A stretch of 64,000 bases of DNA from Prochlorococcus marinus str. MIT 9312 (lineage in GTDB: Bacteria; Cyanobacteriota; Cyanobacteriia; PCC-6307; Cyanobiaceae), in NCBI RefSeq assembly GCF_000012645.1, contig NC_007577.1:434001-498000 (forward strand), written 5' to 3'. Below, one piece after another: positions 55,609-64,000 of the stretch (position 1 is its first letter; each line of letters begins with the position of its first letter). Under the pieces are notes generated by a model that saw nothing but the letters and a program-made list of their open reading frames with translations, did no database searches and was not told the DNA's origin. The translations under genes and the position numbers were made by a program.

Positions 55609-56778
55609 TTAAAGACTTTTAGCTCTCTTAACTCTTAAAAGTGCATTATTGACTGCCTGTTGTTGATCTCTTTTAGTAATCCAGTGGTGATAAGTTTGAG
55701 TATGTAAGCTTACCGAATGTCCCATCATTCTGGCAGCTACAGTATCAGGTAAATCATAAAAAATTGTTCTTACTGCCCAAGCATGCCTTAGATCATAAGG
55801 TTTTATCTGTAAAGAGTATCGCTTAAACTGGTCTGTAATTTTTTTTCCAATATTTTGTAAGGTTGTGATTTTAAGGTCTCTATTAATATTTGGTAGTAGT
55901 TCTGGATTTTTACCAAGTTTTGTTAATTCGAACTTTTCTACCCATTCAGGATGAAATGGCCAAATTTGATGTTCCCCTGTTTTCGTCGTAGGTAAAACTC
56001 TAATGATCTTGTCTCCAAAATTTGTTAAAGAACTTAAGTCACAAAAAAACACTTCGTGATTTCTTAATCCATATGTAGCCATAAGACCAAAAACAAATTT
56101 CCAAGAGTTGTTTGGTATCTTATCCCAAAGTTTCTCTATCAACTCGTCTGTGGGGAGATCTCTATAGCCTGCTTTATTTAGGCCATATCCTTTAGAATTT
56201 AATTTCCAATTTTCTGGGAGTTTAATGTCCAAAAACTTTGCTAAAACACTTAGGGAAGTAGCGCATTGTTTCCTACTTCTACTCCCTTCCTTGTAACTTT
56301 CAAGTGCTTTTTGAAATATAATTTCTAAATCTTCATTGTTATCAATATCATAAATATAAAGAATTCTTTTCATATAGGGCTTATAAGAACTTCTCCAAGT
56401 AGTTTTTCTAGTGCTGGTTAAATATTCATTTTTTCTTTCTTTAAAGAAAAATTCCTCAAATTGATTTAATCTTTTTGAAAATTCAAAATCATTTTTTATT
56501 TCCTTTTTATTAGGTTTATTTATCCAATTAATCCAGTCAAATTGATTTAGTTCTAGTTGCAAATTGATTAATTTTAATTTTTTTTTAGCCTCCTCTAATC
56601 CAGAAATATCAGCCTTTATACCAAGAGATATTCTTTGAATTTTAAAGTTATTTTTATCTTCTTTAGTAGGTAGTGAACCTCTGATATTTAATTTCTCTCC
56701 TCTTTTTTCAATTCTAAGCTTGCTTCCTTGAGTAGCAAATTTATCATTGACATTATTAATTTCCTGAATTACGTTCAT
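55609..56778 (-). CDS. Tyrosine recombinase/phage-integrase family protein
   Basis: A 389-residue protein. A long N-terminal region (1-115) is helical and charged, then a SAM-like core-binding domain (about 120-200) and the catalytic domain. Catalytic residues that can be placed: Arg239 (YGLRNHE), Lys266 (TTKTGEH), Arg331 (YDLRHAW), His354 (MGHS) and Tyr363 (TYHHW). The usual box II His is Tyr328. No attachment site, phage or island genes are nearby; it is divergent from hemH. Likely a domesticated, vertically kept recombinase of unknown target. Confidence 0.88.
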   Translation of the reverse strand: MNVIQEINNVNDKFATQGSKLRIEKRGEKLNIRGSLPTKEDKNNFKIQRISLGIKADISGLEEAKKKLKLINLQLELNQFDWINWINKPNKKEIKNDFEFSKRLNQFEEFFFKERKNEYLTSTRKTTWRSSYKPYMKRILYIYDIDNNEDLEIIFQKALESYKEGSRSRKQCATSLSVLAKFLDIKLPENWKLNSKGYGLNKAGYRDLPTDELIEKLWDKIPNNSWKFVFGLMATYGLRNHEVFFCDLSSLTNFGDKIIRVLPTTKTGEHQIWPFHPEWVEKFELTKLGKNPELLPNINRDLKITTLQNIGKKITDQFKRYSLQIKPYDLRHAWAVRTIFYDLPDTVAARMMGHSVSLHTQTYHHWITKRDQQQAVNNALLRVKRAKSL

Positions 56779-56843
56779 TTACTTCTATAATTGACCTTAT
56801 AATGACGTTTTTAATGTTGATTTTCAATCACCATAAATTTTAA

Positions 56844-58019
56844 ATGAATAAAATAGGCGTCTTGCTAATGAATTTAGGGGGGCCTGAACGCATTACCGAT
56901 GTCGGCCCATTCTTATATAATCTTTTTTCTGATCCAGAGATAATCAGGACTCCTTTTCCTGCTTTTCAAAAACCTTTAGCTTGGTTAATTAGTACGCTTA
57001 GAAGTACCACTTCACAACAAGCTTATCTTTCTATAGGTGGAGGATCACCCATTAGAAGGATAACTGAACAACAAGCAAGAGAATTGCAATCTAAATTAAG
57101 GGAGAAAGGTTTAAATGCTACTACTTATATCGCTATGAGGTATTGGCATCCTTTTACGGAATCAGCAATTGCTGATATGAAAGCAGATTGTGTAGATCAA
57201 ATTGTTGTACTACCTTTGTATCCACATTTTTCAATAAGTACAAGTGGTTCAAGCTTTAGGGAATTAAAAAAATTAAGAGATTCCGATAATGATTTTAAGA
57301 AAATCCCAATGCGATGTGTAAGAAGTTGGTTCAGTCAATCAGGTTATTTAAAGTCAATGGTCGAATTAATTTCCCAACAAATTTCCTGTTGTGAATCACC
57401 TCCAAATGCACATATATTTTTTACTGCTCATGGAGTTCCCAAGAGTTATGTAGAGGAAGCTGGAGACCCTTATAAACAACAAATTGAAGATTGTTCCTTA
57501 TTGATAATTAATGAGCTGGAAAAATATTTAGGGCACAGTAACCCGCATACACTTTCTTACCAAAGTAGAGTTGGTCCAGTTGAATGGTTGAAACCTTACA
57601 CCGAAGAAGTGTTAGCAGATCTTGGGAAGTCTAATGTTGAAGATCTTATTGTGGTTCCAATAAGTTTCGTTGGAGAGCATATTGAAACATTGCAAGAAAT
57701 TGACATTGAATATAAAGAAATTGCCGAAAAAGCTGGTATTAAAAACTTTCGTAGAGTGAAGGCTCTAAATACTCATCCTACTTTTATTGAGGGTCTTAGT
57801 GATTTAGTAATTTCTTGCCTGGAAGAGCCTCAAGTTAATATAGAGGAGGCTTCTAAGTTACCTGAAAAAGTTAAACTTTATCCCCAAGAGAAATGGCAAT
57901 GGGGTTGGAATAATAGTTCAGAGGTGTGGAATGGGAGAGTTGCCATGATCGTTTTTCTGGTACTTTTTATAGAACTAATTGCAGGCTCTGGACCCTTACA
58001 TAGGCTTGGGATTTTATGA
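56844..58019 (+). CDS. hemH: Ferrochelatase with C-terminal Hli-type helix
   Basis: The enzyme inserts Fe2+ into protoporphyrin IX to form heme. The 391-residue protein has [20 protein letters not shown], the [18 protein letters not shown] block, [20 protein letters not shown] with the catalytic His and [20 protein letters not shown]. After about residue 340 a linker leads to [20 protein letters not shown], an LHC/Hli-type helix holding the ExxNxRxA chlorophyll-binding motif, typical of cyanobacterial and plastid ferrochelatases. This tail links heme supply to chlorophyll or to photosystem assembly. It is divergent from the recombinase gene. Confidence 0.97.
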   Translation: MNKIGVLLMNLGGPERITDVGPFLYNLFSDPEIIRTPFPAFQKPLAWLISTLRSTTSQQAYLSIGGGSPIRRITEQQARELQSKLREKGLNATTYIAMRYWHPFTESAIADMKADCVDQIVVLPLYPHFSISTSGSSFRELKKLRDSDNDFKKIPMRCVRSWFSQSGYLKSMVELISQQISCCESPPNAHIFFTAHGVPKSYVEEAGDPYKQQIEDCSLLIINELEKYLGHSNPHTLSYQSRVGPVEWLKPYTEEVLADLGKSNVEDLIVVPISFVGEHIETLQEIDIEYKEIAEKAGIKNFRRVKALNTHPTFIEGLSDLVISCLEEPQVNIEEASKLPEKVKLYPQEKWQWGWNNSSEVWNGRVAMIVFLVLFIELIAGSGPLHRLGIL

Positions 58020-58071
58020 AAATTAATTTATGTTTATTTGAAAAATTTTAAATTTATTGAAATTTCTTTTG

Positions 58072-58114
58072 AATACTTTTCTGACATTACATTTCTAAAT
58101 GAGGCAAAAGTATT
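58072..58114. repeat. Inverted repeat upstream of ilvB
   Basis: AATACTTTT (58072-58080) and AAAAGTATT (58106-58114) are perfect 9-base inverted arms with a 25-base loop, in the 136-base gap between hemH and ilvB. It could be an operator or a leader hairpin; it is not followed by an obvious T-run. No leader peptide rich in branched-chain codons was seen. Confidence 0.3.
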
Positions 58115-58155
58115 TAATTGAGTTTAATATTTAAAGTAAATATTGAATTTCTTTA

Positions 58156-59919
58156 GTGACTCTTACTTCGAGATCCTTGTTAAAGGATAGTTCAAAAAAT
58201 GAAAATTCCGTTTGGATAACTGGTGCAGATGCACTCATGGATGCTCTAAAAATTAATGGGGTAAAGGTTATATTTGGATATCCTGGAGGAGCTATATTAC
58301 CAATATATGACTCTGTTCATAAGGCAGAGCAAGATGGTTGGTTAAAGCATTATATGGTAAGACATGAACAAGGAGGTTCTCATGCGGCTGATGGATATGC
58401 GAGATCTACTGGTGAGGTAGGGGTATGTTTTGGGACCTCAGGTCCAGGTGCAACAAATTTGGTAACTGGAATTGCAACTGCTCAAATGGATTCAATACCT
58501 CTAGTAGTAGTTACAGGTCAAGTTCCAAGACCTGCAATAGGGACAGATGCTTTTCAAGAAACTGATATTTTTGGCATAACTCTTCCAATAGTTAAACATT
58601 CATGGGTAATAAGAGATCCTGCAAACATCGCGAAAGTAGTTTCAGAAGCTTTTTTTATAGCCTCTTCTGGAAGACCCGGCCCTGTTTTAATTGACATACC
58701 CAAGGATGTAGGTCAAGAATTCTTTCATTACCAAAGAGTTTTGCCTGGTGAGATTATTCCTAAGGGATTTAAAAGAAATGGAGACATTAATGATAGTGAT
58801 ATCAAAAAGGCTATTAAATTAATAGAAGACTCTGAAAGACCTCTTCTCTATGTTGGCGGTGGTGCAATATCTTCCGGGTCTCATGATGAAATAAGAACTT
58901 TGGCAAAAAATTATCAAATACCAGTTACTACGACATTAATGGGTAAAGGAGCTTTTGACGAAAAAGATAATCTATCAGTTGGGATGTTAGGAATGCACGG
59001 AACTGCTTACGCAAACTTTGCAGTAACAGAATGTGATCTTTTAATAGCTATTGGAGCTAGATTTGATGATAGAGTGACTGGAAAATTAGATACTTTTGCA
59101 CCTAATGCAAAGGTCATTCATATAGATATTGATCCAGCAGAAGTTAATAAAAATAGGCGTGTAGATGTTGCAATTGTCTCTGATGTTTCAAAAGCTGTTC
59201 GCAAAATTAATGAAAAATCTCGGGATAACAAATTTGCTTGTCAGACGAAGAAATGGTTAGAAAAAATTGATTTTTGGAAAAATAAACATCCCTTGTATGA
59301 ACCTCCTCAAGAAGGAGAAATTTATCCTCAAGAAGTTCTTTTGAAAGTTAGGGAACTTTTACCTGAAGCTTATGTAACTACAGATGTAGGACAACATCAG
59401 ATGTGGGCGGCTCAATATCTTAGGAATTCTCCAAGAAAATGGATTAGTAGTGCTGGCTTAGGAACTATGGGTTTTGGATTGCCAGCGGCAATTGGAGTTA
59501 AAGCAGCCTTACCTAATTCAGATGTAATATGCATAGCTGGAGATGCTAGCGTCTTAATGAATATTCAAGAATTAGGAACCTTATCTCAATATGGTTTAAA
59601 TGTTAAGTTAATTATCATAAATAATCGCTGGCAAGGGATGGTGAGGCAATGGCAGGAAAGTTTCTACAATGAAAGGTATTCCTCATCTGACATGAGTTGT
59701 GGCGAACCTGATTTTGTAAAACTTGCTGAGTCTTTCGGAGTTAAGGGATACTTAATTTCTGATAGAAAACAATTACAGAATGAATTACAACATGCGCTTA
59801 ATCATGACGGCCCTGCCTTGATTAATATTCTTGTCAGAAGAGGTGAAAATTGCTATCCAATGGTCCCTCCTGGGAAAAGTAACGCTCAAATGGTTGGATA
59901 TGTTAATTGTGAAGAATAA
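58156..59919 (+). CDS. ilvB: Acetolactate synthase large subunit
   Basis: The ThDP-dependent enzyme starts branched-chain amino acid synthesis from pyruvate. The 587-residue protein has [20 protein letters not shown], the [20 protein letters not shown] region with the catalytic glutamate, the [20 protein letters not shown] block and the ThDP signature [20 protein letters not shown] with NNRWQGM. All are intact. A GTG at 58156 is the best start; it fits the alignment. A regulatory small subunit is not seen in this window. It follows hemH by 136 bases. Confidence 0.97.
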   Translation: MTLTSRSLLKDSSKNENSVWITGADALMDALKINGVKVIFGYPGGAILPIYDSVHKAEQDGWLKHYMVRHEQGGSHAADGYARSTGEVGVCFGTSGPGATNLVTGIATAQMDSIPLVVVTGQVPRPAIGTDAFQETDIFGITLPIVKHSWVIRDPANIAKVVSEAFFIASSGRPGPVLIDIPKDVGQEFFHYQRVLPGEIIPKGFKRNGDINDSDIKKAIKLIEDSERPLLYVGGGAISSGSHDEIRTLAKNYQIPVTTTLMGKGAFDEKDNLSVGMLGMHGTAYANFAVTECDLLIAIGARFDDRVTGKLDTFAPNAKVIHIDIDPAEVNKNRRVDVAIVSDVSKAVRKINEKSRDNKFACQTKKWLEKIDFWKNKHPLYEPPQEGEIYPQEVLLKVRELLPEAYVTTDVGQHQMWAAQYLRNSPRKWISSAGLGTMGFGLPAAIGVKAALPNSDVICIAGDASVLMNIQELGTLSQYGLNVKLIIINNRWQGMVRQWQESFYNERYSSSDMSCGEPDFVKLAESFGVKGYLISDRKQLQNELQHALNHDGPALINILVRRGENCYPMVPPGKSNAQMVGYVNCEE

Positions 59920-59984
59920 TTTTTAAATAAGCCATTTTAAAAAATTTAATTTTAAAAAAAATCAAAATCTTAAAAATTTCTGAA

Positions 59985-60335
59985 TTGAAAAATTTATCAA
60001 AATTTATAATAATAATTTGCTTGATTGTTCTTAATCCTCTAGTAGTTAACTCGGCTGAAATTCTTCAAATTAAAAGTTCAAATACTATTTTGGTGGGGGA
60101 TCAAAATAGGAACTTAATTATTGGATTATTTTGTGTAGATGTAAATGTAAATAATGAACTTGAAGCAACTAATTTACTCAAAAGTGAATTTCCAAGAGGA
60201 AGCAGAGTGAAAATAAAACCTTTTGGTTTTAAAGATAATGTTTTGTTAGCGAAAGTATTTAATATTAAAGGTACTAAGGAGATGACAGAATTATTAGTCG
60301 CTAAAGACTTTACTAGAGAAAATTGTCCAAATTAA
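59985..60335 (+). CDS. Secreted SNase-like small protein (unknown function)
   Basis: A 116-residue protein with an N-terminal signal peptide (LSKFIIIICLIVLNPLVVNS). The rest resembles a degenerate SNase/OB fold: ILVGDQNRNLIIGLFCVDVN (like the ligand-binding strand), AKVFNIKGTKEMTELLVAKD and a FTRENCP ending. The usual SNase catalytic residues are not evident, so nuclease activity is doubtful. The start is a TTG at 59985. It stands alone between ilvB and the YfiH-type gene. Family call is tentative. Confidence 0.6.
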   Translation: MKNLSKFIIIICLIVLNPLVVNSAEILQIKSSNTILVGDQNRNLIIGLFCVDVNVNNELEATNLLKSEFPRGSRVKIKPFGFKDNVLLAKVFNIKGTKEMTELLVAKDFTRENCPN

Positions 60336-60342
60336 GCATTAC

Positions 60343-61140
60343 TTATGAGTGAATAAAACTCCATTGCCTTGAGATTGTTTTGCTCCTTCTCCAGGAATTA
60401 AATTCATCTTTTAATTTGTATGTGCATAAATTGGAGATGTCGATATTTGTATCAGGAATATTTTCATTCAAAAGTTGTCTATGAGCGAATCTTTTTAGAT
60501 TAAGTTGATTAAAGTTTCGCTTTTTCAAGTTATTTAAATCATTAACATAAAAAAAATTTTCAAATTTAGTCAAGTTGACTGCTATTCTTTTATTTTCGGC
60601 CTTTCTATAAAATTCATTTAGTGTCTTTTTATCAACTAGATAATGTTCCTTCGATATTGATGGCCCTATCGCAACAAGTAAGTCATCTCTAGAAGTTCCT
60701 AAATTATCAAAAATTTTAACCATATTTTTTATTATTTTTTTTTCTAAGCCTTTTCTTCCACAATGCAAGGCTGCTACATTTCTTGTACTTTTGTCTGCAA
60801 AAAATATTGGCATGCAATCAGCTGTGTAAACCCACAAGTTTTGATTAAATTTATCACCAATAAGACCATCTGCATCAATCTCACTCCCTTTTTGCGAATG
60901 TGATCCAAAAACTATCGAATTACTGTGAATTTGATTAGAAACGCAATTTACATGATTTTCATTAAAGAAATTTCCTAATAATTGAAGAAATTTCTTAGAG
61001 CTAGACTTCGTAAAGTAAGCATGTGGAAATTTATATTTACTAAGAATAGGTGATGAATAGTACTCAAATTTTTTGTTTTGAATGAAAATTTTATTTTTTG
61101 AGAAATGTATATCTTTATAAGGAATAGTTCCCTCTCCCAA
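60343..61140 (-). CDS. YfiH/polyphenol-oxidase-domain protein
   Basis: A 265-residue member of the YfiH/DUF152 family (laccase domain). Metal-binding residues are visible in the VYTADCMPIFFADKSTRNVA and CGRKGLEKKIIKNM blocks and SNLCTYKLKDEF near the C-terminus (H and C ligands). Members have been reported as multicopper-like oxidases or as purine nucleoside phosphorylase-like enzymes, so the reaction is uncertain. The start is a TTG at 61140 (MGEGTIPYKDIHF); no better ATG is available. It lies seven bases downstream of the Tab2 gene. Confidence 0.82.
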   Translation of the reverse strand: MGEGTIPYKDIHFSKNKIFIQNKKFEYYSSPILSKYKFPHAYFTKSSSKKFLQLLGNFFNENHVNCVSNQIHSNSIVFGSHSQKGSEIDADGLIGDKFNQNLWVYTADCMPIFFADKSTRNVAALHCGRKGLEKKIIKNMVKIFDNLGTSRDDLLVAIGPSISKEHYLVDKKTLNEFYRKAENKRIAVNLTKFENFFYVNDLNNLKKRNFNQLNLKRFAHRQLLNENIPDTNIDISNLCTYKLKDEFNSWRRSKTISRQWSFIHS

Positions 61141-61147
61141 ACAAAAC

Positions 61148-62053
61148 TTATTTAATTAATTCAATATCTCTCAAGATCCAGAATCCTGCAAATTTTTCGA
61201 TGTATGGCGTTGACTGTATGGAAATAAATTGATAACCAAAGGAATTTTTTTTATTTTCTAAAAACTTTGTACTTAAAATATTTGCATCTTTTTCTGGTAA
61301 ATCCGTTACAAGCCACTTATCATCTTCCGAAGCTTCAAGTATTAGTTGGTTTTTACTTATTATTAATTTAATAGGTTCTAAAGAACTGAACCATGCAGAA
61401 AGTGCCAAAGATCTTTCTTTGCTAAAAAGTCTTAATCCAGGAATTAATTCATTATTATCCAATGGTTGATGAATTGGAAAAATATCTCCAAATTCAATTG
61501 GCCAATTTTGTGCTGATTTCAATTCGCCAACAGATATTTCAGAGATAGTTAAAGCATCGCCTCTCACTGCTTCTGGTAAGGGTGTAGGTGAGCTTTCCAT
61601 TGTAGAAGTAAAAGTTGGAGCTAGTACACCTCTTACGTAGCCTTTTTCCTTTGGATAAATATCTTTTTCAAGAAATTCTATTCTATCGAACAAATTATAG
61701 GTTCTTCTACTAACAAGTGCCTCAATATTAGTGGCTTCCAGTGACTTTTTAATTATGGACTTCATTGAAGATCTCCAGAATCTAACTATTGAAGGTTTCG
61801 CCCACCCTTCTTTTCTCGCTTCATTTAGTGCTTCATTAAGAGCTTTTGTAAGCCATATCGAATTAACTTCACTAGCAGGGCATTTTTTATTCCAAAGAAA
61901 AATATCTTTTGTCTCATAACTTCTTGTAGAGCAAATAATTAACTCCCATCTTTTTTTTCCATTTGCTTCAATTATTGGTCTTGAATAAAAGTCTAATTCC
62001 CAATCTGAAATTTTTAATTCAGGACTTGTTTCTTTTTTCTTATTAATATTCAT
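61148..62053 (-). CDS. Tab2/Atab2 family RNA-binding protein
   Basis: A 301-residue protein that I recognise as the Tab2/Atab2 (DUF1092) family, whose plant and algal members bind 5' leaders of photosystem I mRNAs and promote their translation. The N-terminal WELDFYSRPIIEANGKKRWE and the SKERSLALSAWFSSLEPIKL block are typical. In cyanobacteria its exact target is not well known. The start ATG overlaps the stop of the S1-type gene by four bases (ATGA), so the two are translationally coupled, which fits a joint role in mRNA binding. Confidence 0.88.
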   Translation of the reverse strand: MNINKKKETSPELKISDWELDFYSRPIIEANGKKRWELIICSTRSYETKDIFLWNKKCPASEVNSIWLTKALNEALNEARKEGWAKPSIVRFWRSSMKSIIKKSLEATNIEALVSRRTYNLFDRIEFLEKDIYPKEKGYVRGVLAPTFTSTMESSPTPLPEAVRGDALTISEISVGELKSAQNWPIEFGDIFPIHQPLDNNELIPGLRLFSKERSLALSAWFSSLEPIKLIISKNQLILEASEDDKWLVTDLPEKDANILSTKFLENKKNSFGYQFISIQSTPYIEKFAGFWILRDIELIK

Positions 62054-63264
62054 TTGTCTTGATTTTTTTTGTCGAAGAGTGCTTTGGTTTTTAGTGCTCT
62101 ATCAGTGGCTTCTCGCATAACTTTTTCTTTATCAATAATTAATTCTCCTGCAGAGTTCTCTAAAAGGGCTGTATTAAGACCAATTCGCCCTTTCTCAAGG
62201 TCAATTTCAGATATTAAAGCTTTTATAATTTCCCCTTCTCTAAAAATTTCTCGTAAAGAACGAATCGATCCTTTTGTTAGTGAGGATTGATGAAGAAGTC
62301 CACTAGCTCCACCTAAATCAATAAAGAAGCCATATGGTTTTACTGCTAAAACTTCTCCTTCAATTAATTGACCCAAGTCTAGACTCGTAAGTTTAGAGAC
62401 TAATGATGCTTTCTTTTCAGAGAGAACTAATTTTCTGGATTCTGGATTCACCTCAAGGAACGCTACTTTTAGAGTTTTGCCAACAAAAGATTGATAATCT
62501 TGACCATCTTCAAGTTGGGATCTTGGGATGAATCCTCTCAATCCATCTACATCACATGTAAGTCCACCTCTGTTAAATCCATTAATTAAAACGTCAATTA
62601 ATTCTCCATTTTTAGCGGAATTTGAAACTTTCTCCCAACTTTGCCTGAGAATTAATGCCCTAGCGCTCACTGTTACCATCCCATCAGCATTTTGTTCTTT
62701 TATAACCAAGACTTCCATTTCAAGGCCTATAGAGAATTTTTCTTTAAAGTTAGTTATGACACCCAACCCACATTCTTTTTTTGGCATATAACCAGGTGCT
62801 TTCCCACCAATGTCAACATATAGGCCATCACTTTCGATTGCTATAACCTTCCCTGAAATTGTTTCTCCTGTAGCCCCAATTGGCTCATTTTCATTTAAAG
62901 CCTCCAAAAAAGCACTTTCATCAAAATCGAATTCATCAACTGTTCTTTCTAATTGAAAATCTGTGTTTTGCTCAGAAAAATTAAGGGGTCTATTTAAGTT
63001 TTGTTGAGAACTATCAAAAGCTTTCGTGTTTTCATTACTGTCCTCAATTTCGTTTACTGATTCATCTTTAATTATTTGAGGTTTGATTGCGATATTTTCT
63101 TTTTTAATTTCTTCTTGCGAATTGTTTTGTTCATTCTGTATTTCTTGAGATTTTTTTTGAGTATCCTTCTTGCTTATGTGAAGTACCTGAAGAGGTTTTT
63201 TAAAATTTTTTTTATTGCCCTTTGGTTGGATATTATCTTGGGCATTTTTATTACTGACTCCCAT
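62050..63264 (-). CDS. Ribosomal protein S1-type RNA-binding protein with disordered N-terminus
   Basis: A 404-residue protein. Residues 1-115 are low-complexity, Gln/Asn/Lys/Ser-rich and probably unstructured (QKSQEIQNEQNNSQEEIKKE). Three S1 domains follow: about 130-205 (GETISGKVIAIESDGLYVDI), 218-285 (GELIDVLINGFNRGGLTCDV) and 295-365 (GQLIEGEVLAVKPYGFFIDL). It resembles the second S1 homologue of cyanobacteria (Rps1b or Nbp1-type), which binds mRNA leaders, rather than the full-length primary S1. It overlaps the Tab2 gene and is divergent from the creatininase gene. Confidence 0.88.
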   Translation of the reverse strand: MGVSNKNAQDNIQPKGNKKNFKKPLQVLHISKKDTQKKSQEIQNEQNNSQEEIKKENIAIKPQIIKDESVNEIEDSNENTKAFDSSQQNLNRPLNFSEQNTDFQLERTVDEFDFDESAFLEALNENEPIGATGETISGKVIAIESDGLYVDIGGKAPGYMPKKECGLGVITNFKEKFSIGLEMEVLVIKEQNADGMVTVSARALILRQSWEKVSNSAKNGELIDVLINGFNRGGLTCDVDGLRGFIPRSQLEDGQDYQSFVGKTLKVAFLEVNPESRKLVLSEKKASLVSKLTSLDLGQLIEGEVLAVKPYGFFIDLGGASGLLHQSSLTKGSIRSLREIFREGEIIKALISEIDLEKGRIGLNTALLENSAGELIIDKEKVMREATDRALKTKALFDKKNQDK

Positions 63265-63330
63265 CGTAGGTAAAATAAGAATAATTAATTAATAACATAC
63301 TCTAAATGTTAGTACTCAAAATTAAAATTA

Positions 63331-64000
63331 ATGAACTTTAAACCAATACCTAATAAATTTGAATATTTAAATTGGCAAGAAATTGAGAGTATTGCAAAAG
63401 ACAAAAGATCAACAGTTATTTGGCCATTCGGCGCTGTTGAGCAACATGGGCCGCATTTGCCTCTTGCTACAGATAGTATTTTTGTTGATGAAATCATTAG
63501 CGAAGTTTTTAAATTATTCTCTTCCGATATCCCATTAAAAAAACTTCCAACACAATATATTGGGTTTTCTCCAGAACATAAGGGTTTTGCTGGGACAATT
63601 TCACTTTCCTCATATTTAATAACCTCAATGATTAAGGAAGTCGGAGGTCAATTATCTGAAATGGGTTTTAAAAGATTGATATTGATTAATGGACATGGAG
63701 GTCAAATCTCACTACTAAATACAGCTGCAAGAGAGCTAAGAAGTTTTGCACCTGGGATGGCAGTATTCCCTTGTTTCTTATGGAGTGGTGTTAATGGATT
63801 AAGTGAATTGTTAACAAAAACTGAGATCGAGAATGGGCTACATGCATCCTTAGCTGAAACAAGTTTGATGCTGGCTATAAAACCAGAATTGGTAGGTGAT
63901 GAACGTCCTAATGAGGGCATTAAAGGACAGATCCCAGAAGGTTGGAGTTTAGAGGGAAATGCGCCAACTGCTTGGCTCACAAAAGACTTGAGTAAATCTG
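63331..64000 (+). CDS. Creatininase-family amidohydrolase (partial, runs off the window)
   Basis: An ATG at 63331 opens a frame that remains open to the window edge (223 complete codons). It contains the creatininase fold landmarks GAVEQHGPHLPLATDSIFVD and LINGHGGQISLLNTAARELR, giving metal-binding Glu/His/Asp residues. Family members hydrolyse cyclic amides (creatinine, or formamidopyrimidine intermediates in riboflavin and F420 synthesis such as ArfB-like); the cyanobacterial function is not fixed. It is divergent from the S1-type gene. The C-terminus is outside the window. Confidence 0.85.
   Translation, partial: MNFKPIPNKFEYLNWQEIESIAKDKRSTVIWPFGAVEQHGPHLPLATDSIFVDEIISEVFKLFSSDIPLKKLPTQYIGFSPEHKGFAGTISLSSYLITSMIKEVGGQLSEMGFKRLILINGHGGQISLLNTAARELRSFAPGMAVFPCFLWSGVNGLSELLTKTEIENGLHASLAETSLMLAIKPELVGDERPNEGIKGQIPEGWSLEGNAPTAWLTKDLSKS

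Noticed and set aside
55609-56778. Prophage or genomic island centred on the recombinase
   Set aside because: Flanking genes cobO and hemH are core genes, no phage or plasmid genes, tRNA or att repeats are adjacent, and base composition is as in the rest of the window.

Overview
The window is a stretch of core chromosome from a marine picocyanobacterium, almost certainly a high-light-adapted Prochlorococcus. The reasons are the strong A+T bias, very tight gene packing with many 1-30 base gaps or overlaps, frequent TTG starts, photosystem I and cytochrome b6f genes (psaF, psaJ, petA, petC), a high-light-inducible protein gene, a ferrochelatase with a C-terminal chlorophyll-binding helix, scattered cobalamin genes (cobM, cobK, cobO), and a tiny conserved protein lying between gltX and rplS. 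I do not name a strain. I see no prophage, CRISPR array, insertion sequence or genomic island. The only recombination gene is a lone tyrosine recombinase that looks domesticated.

Layout. 0-9 kb: cobM (cut by the window edge), lgt, petA and petC, then tatC, a small membrane protein and rqcH on the minus strand, with a DUF3067 gene and gmk on the plus strand; psaJ and psaF; tsaD with an hli gene behind it. 9-13 kb: a cation/proton antiporter convergent with a minus-strand translation block (gltX, tRNA-Asp, conserved 64-residue protein, tRNA-Trp, rplS). 13-20 kb: map, an SDR protein, a plus-strand run of nucleotide-binding-fold proteins (DRTGG/P-loop protein, SLOG-type protein, YajQ), an SPFH protein, hemL, xthA. 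20-30 kb: two unknown proteins, larC and an LPG-synthase-like membrane protein on the plus strand; an iron-type ABC permease, a His-rich COG0523 GTPase, a pterin dehydratase and YjbQ on the minus strand; carboxypeptidase Taq and an intact-looking pyrophosphatase. 30-44 kb: hemC, the principal sigma factor, priA, a DUF3153 protein, argB, DUF2854, ssb, cobK, cutA, a PfkB kinase, purA, psb27, proS. 44-52 kb: a small DNA-binding-like protein; a four-gene run ending in lepB that contains a second pyrophosphatase lacking active-site residues; a double histidine phosphatase; a CPBP protease; an ftsL-like gene and ftsI; tal. 52-64 kb: a GGR-type flavoprotein, frr, pyrH, cobO, the recombinase; hemH, ilvB, a small secreted protein; a YfiH-type protein, Tab2 and an S1-type protein; and a creatininase-family gene cut by the right edge.

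How the genes fit together. Several themes recur: tetrapyrrole and pigment supply (hemL, hemC, hemH, cobM/K/O, a GGR-like enzyme, hli), assembly of photosynthetic complexes (petA/petC with tatC for export of the Rieske protein, psaF/psaJ, psb27, Tab2), translation (gltX, proS, rplS, frr, tsaD, rqcH, an S1 protein), and metal handling (COG0523 GTPase, LarC, iron-type permease, CutA).

The most interesting points are the two family I pyrophosphatases, one with a lost catalytic aspartate; an exact 21-base repeat array encoding a His-rich metal loop; a coding-like, unannotated stretch running into the TTG start of priA; the isolated recombinase with an altered catalytic box; a Psb27 without its lipid-anchor cysteine; and a cryptic FtsL candidate. 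No feature here amounts to a clearly new multi-gene system. Family assignments come from reading the protein sequences by eye, with no database search.
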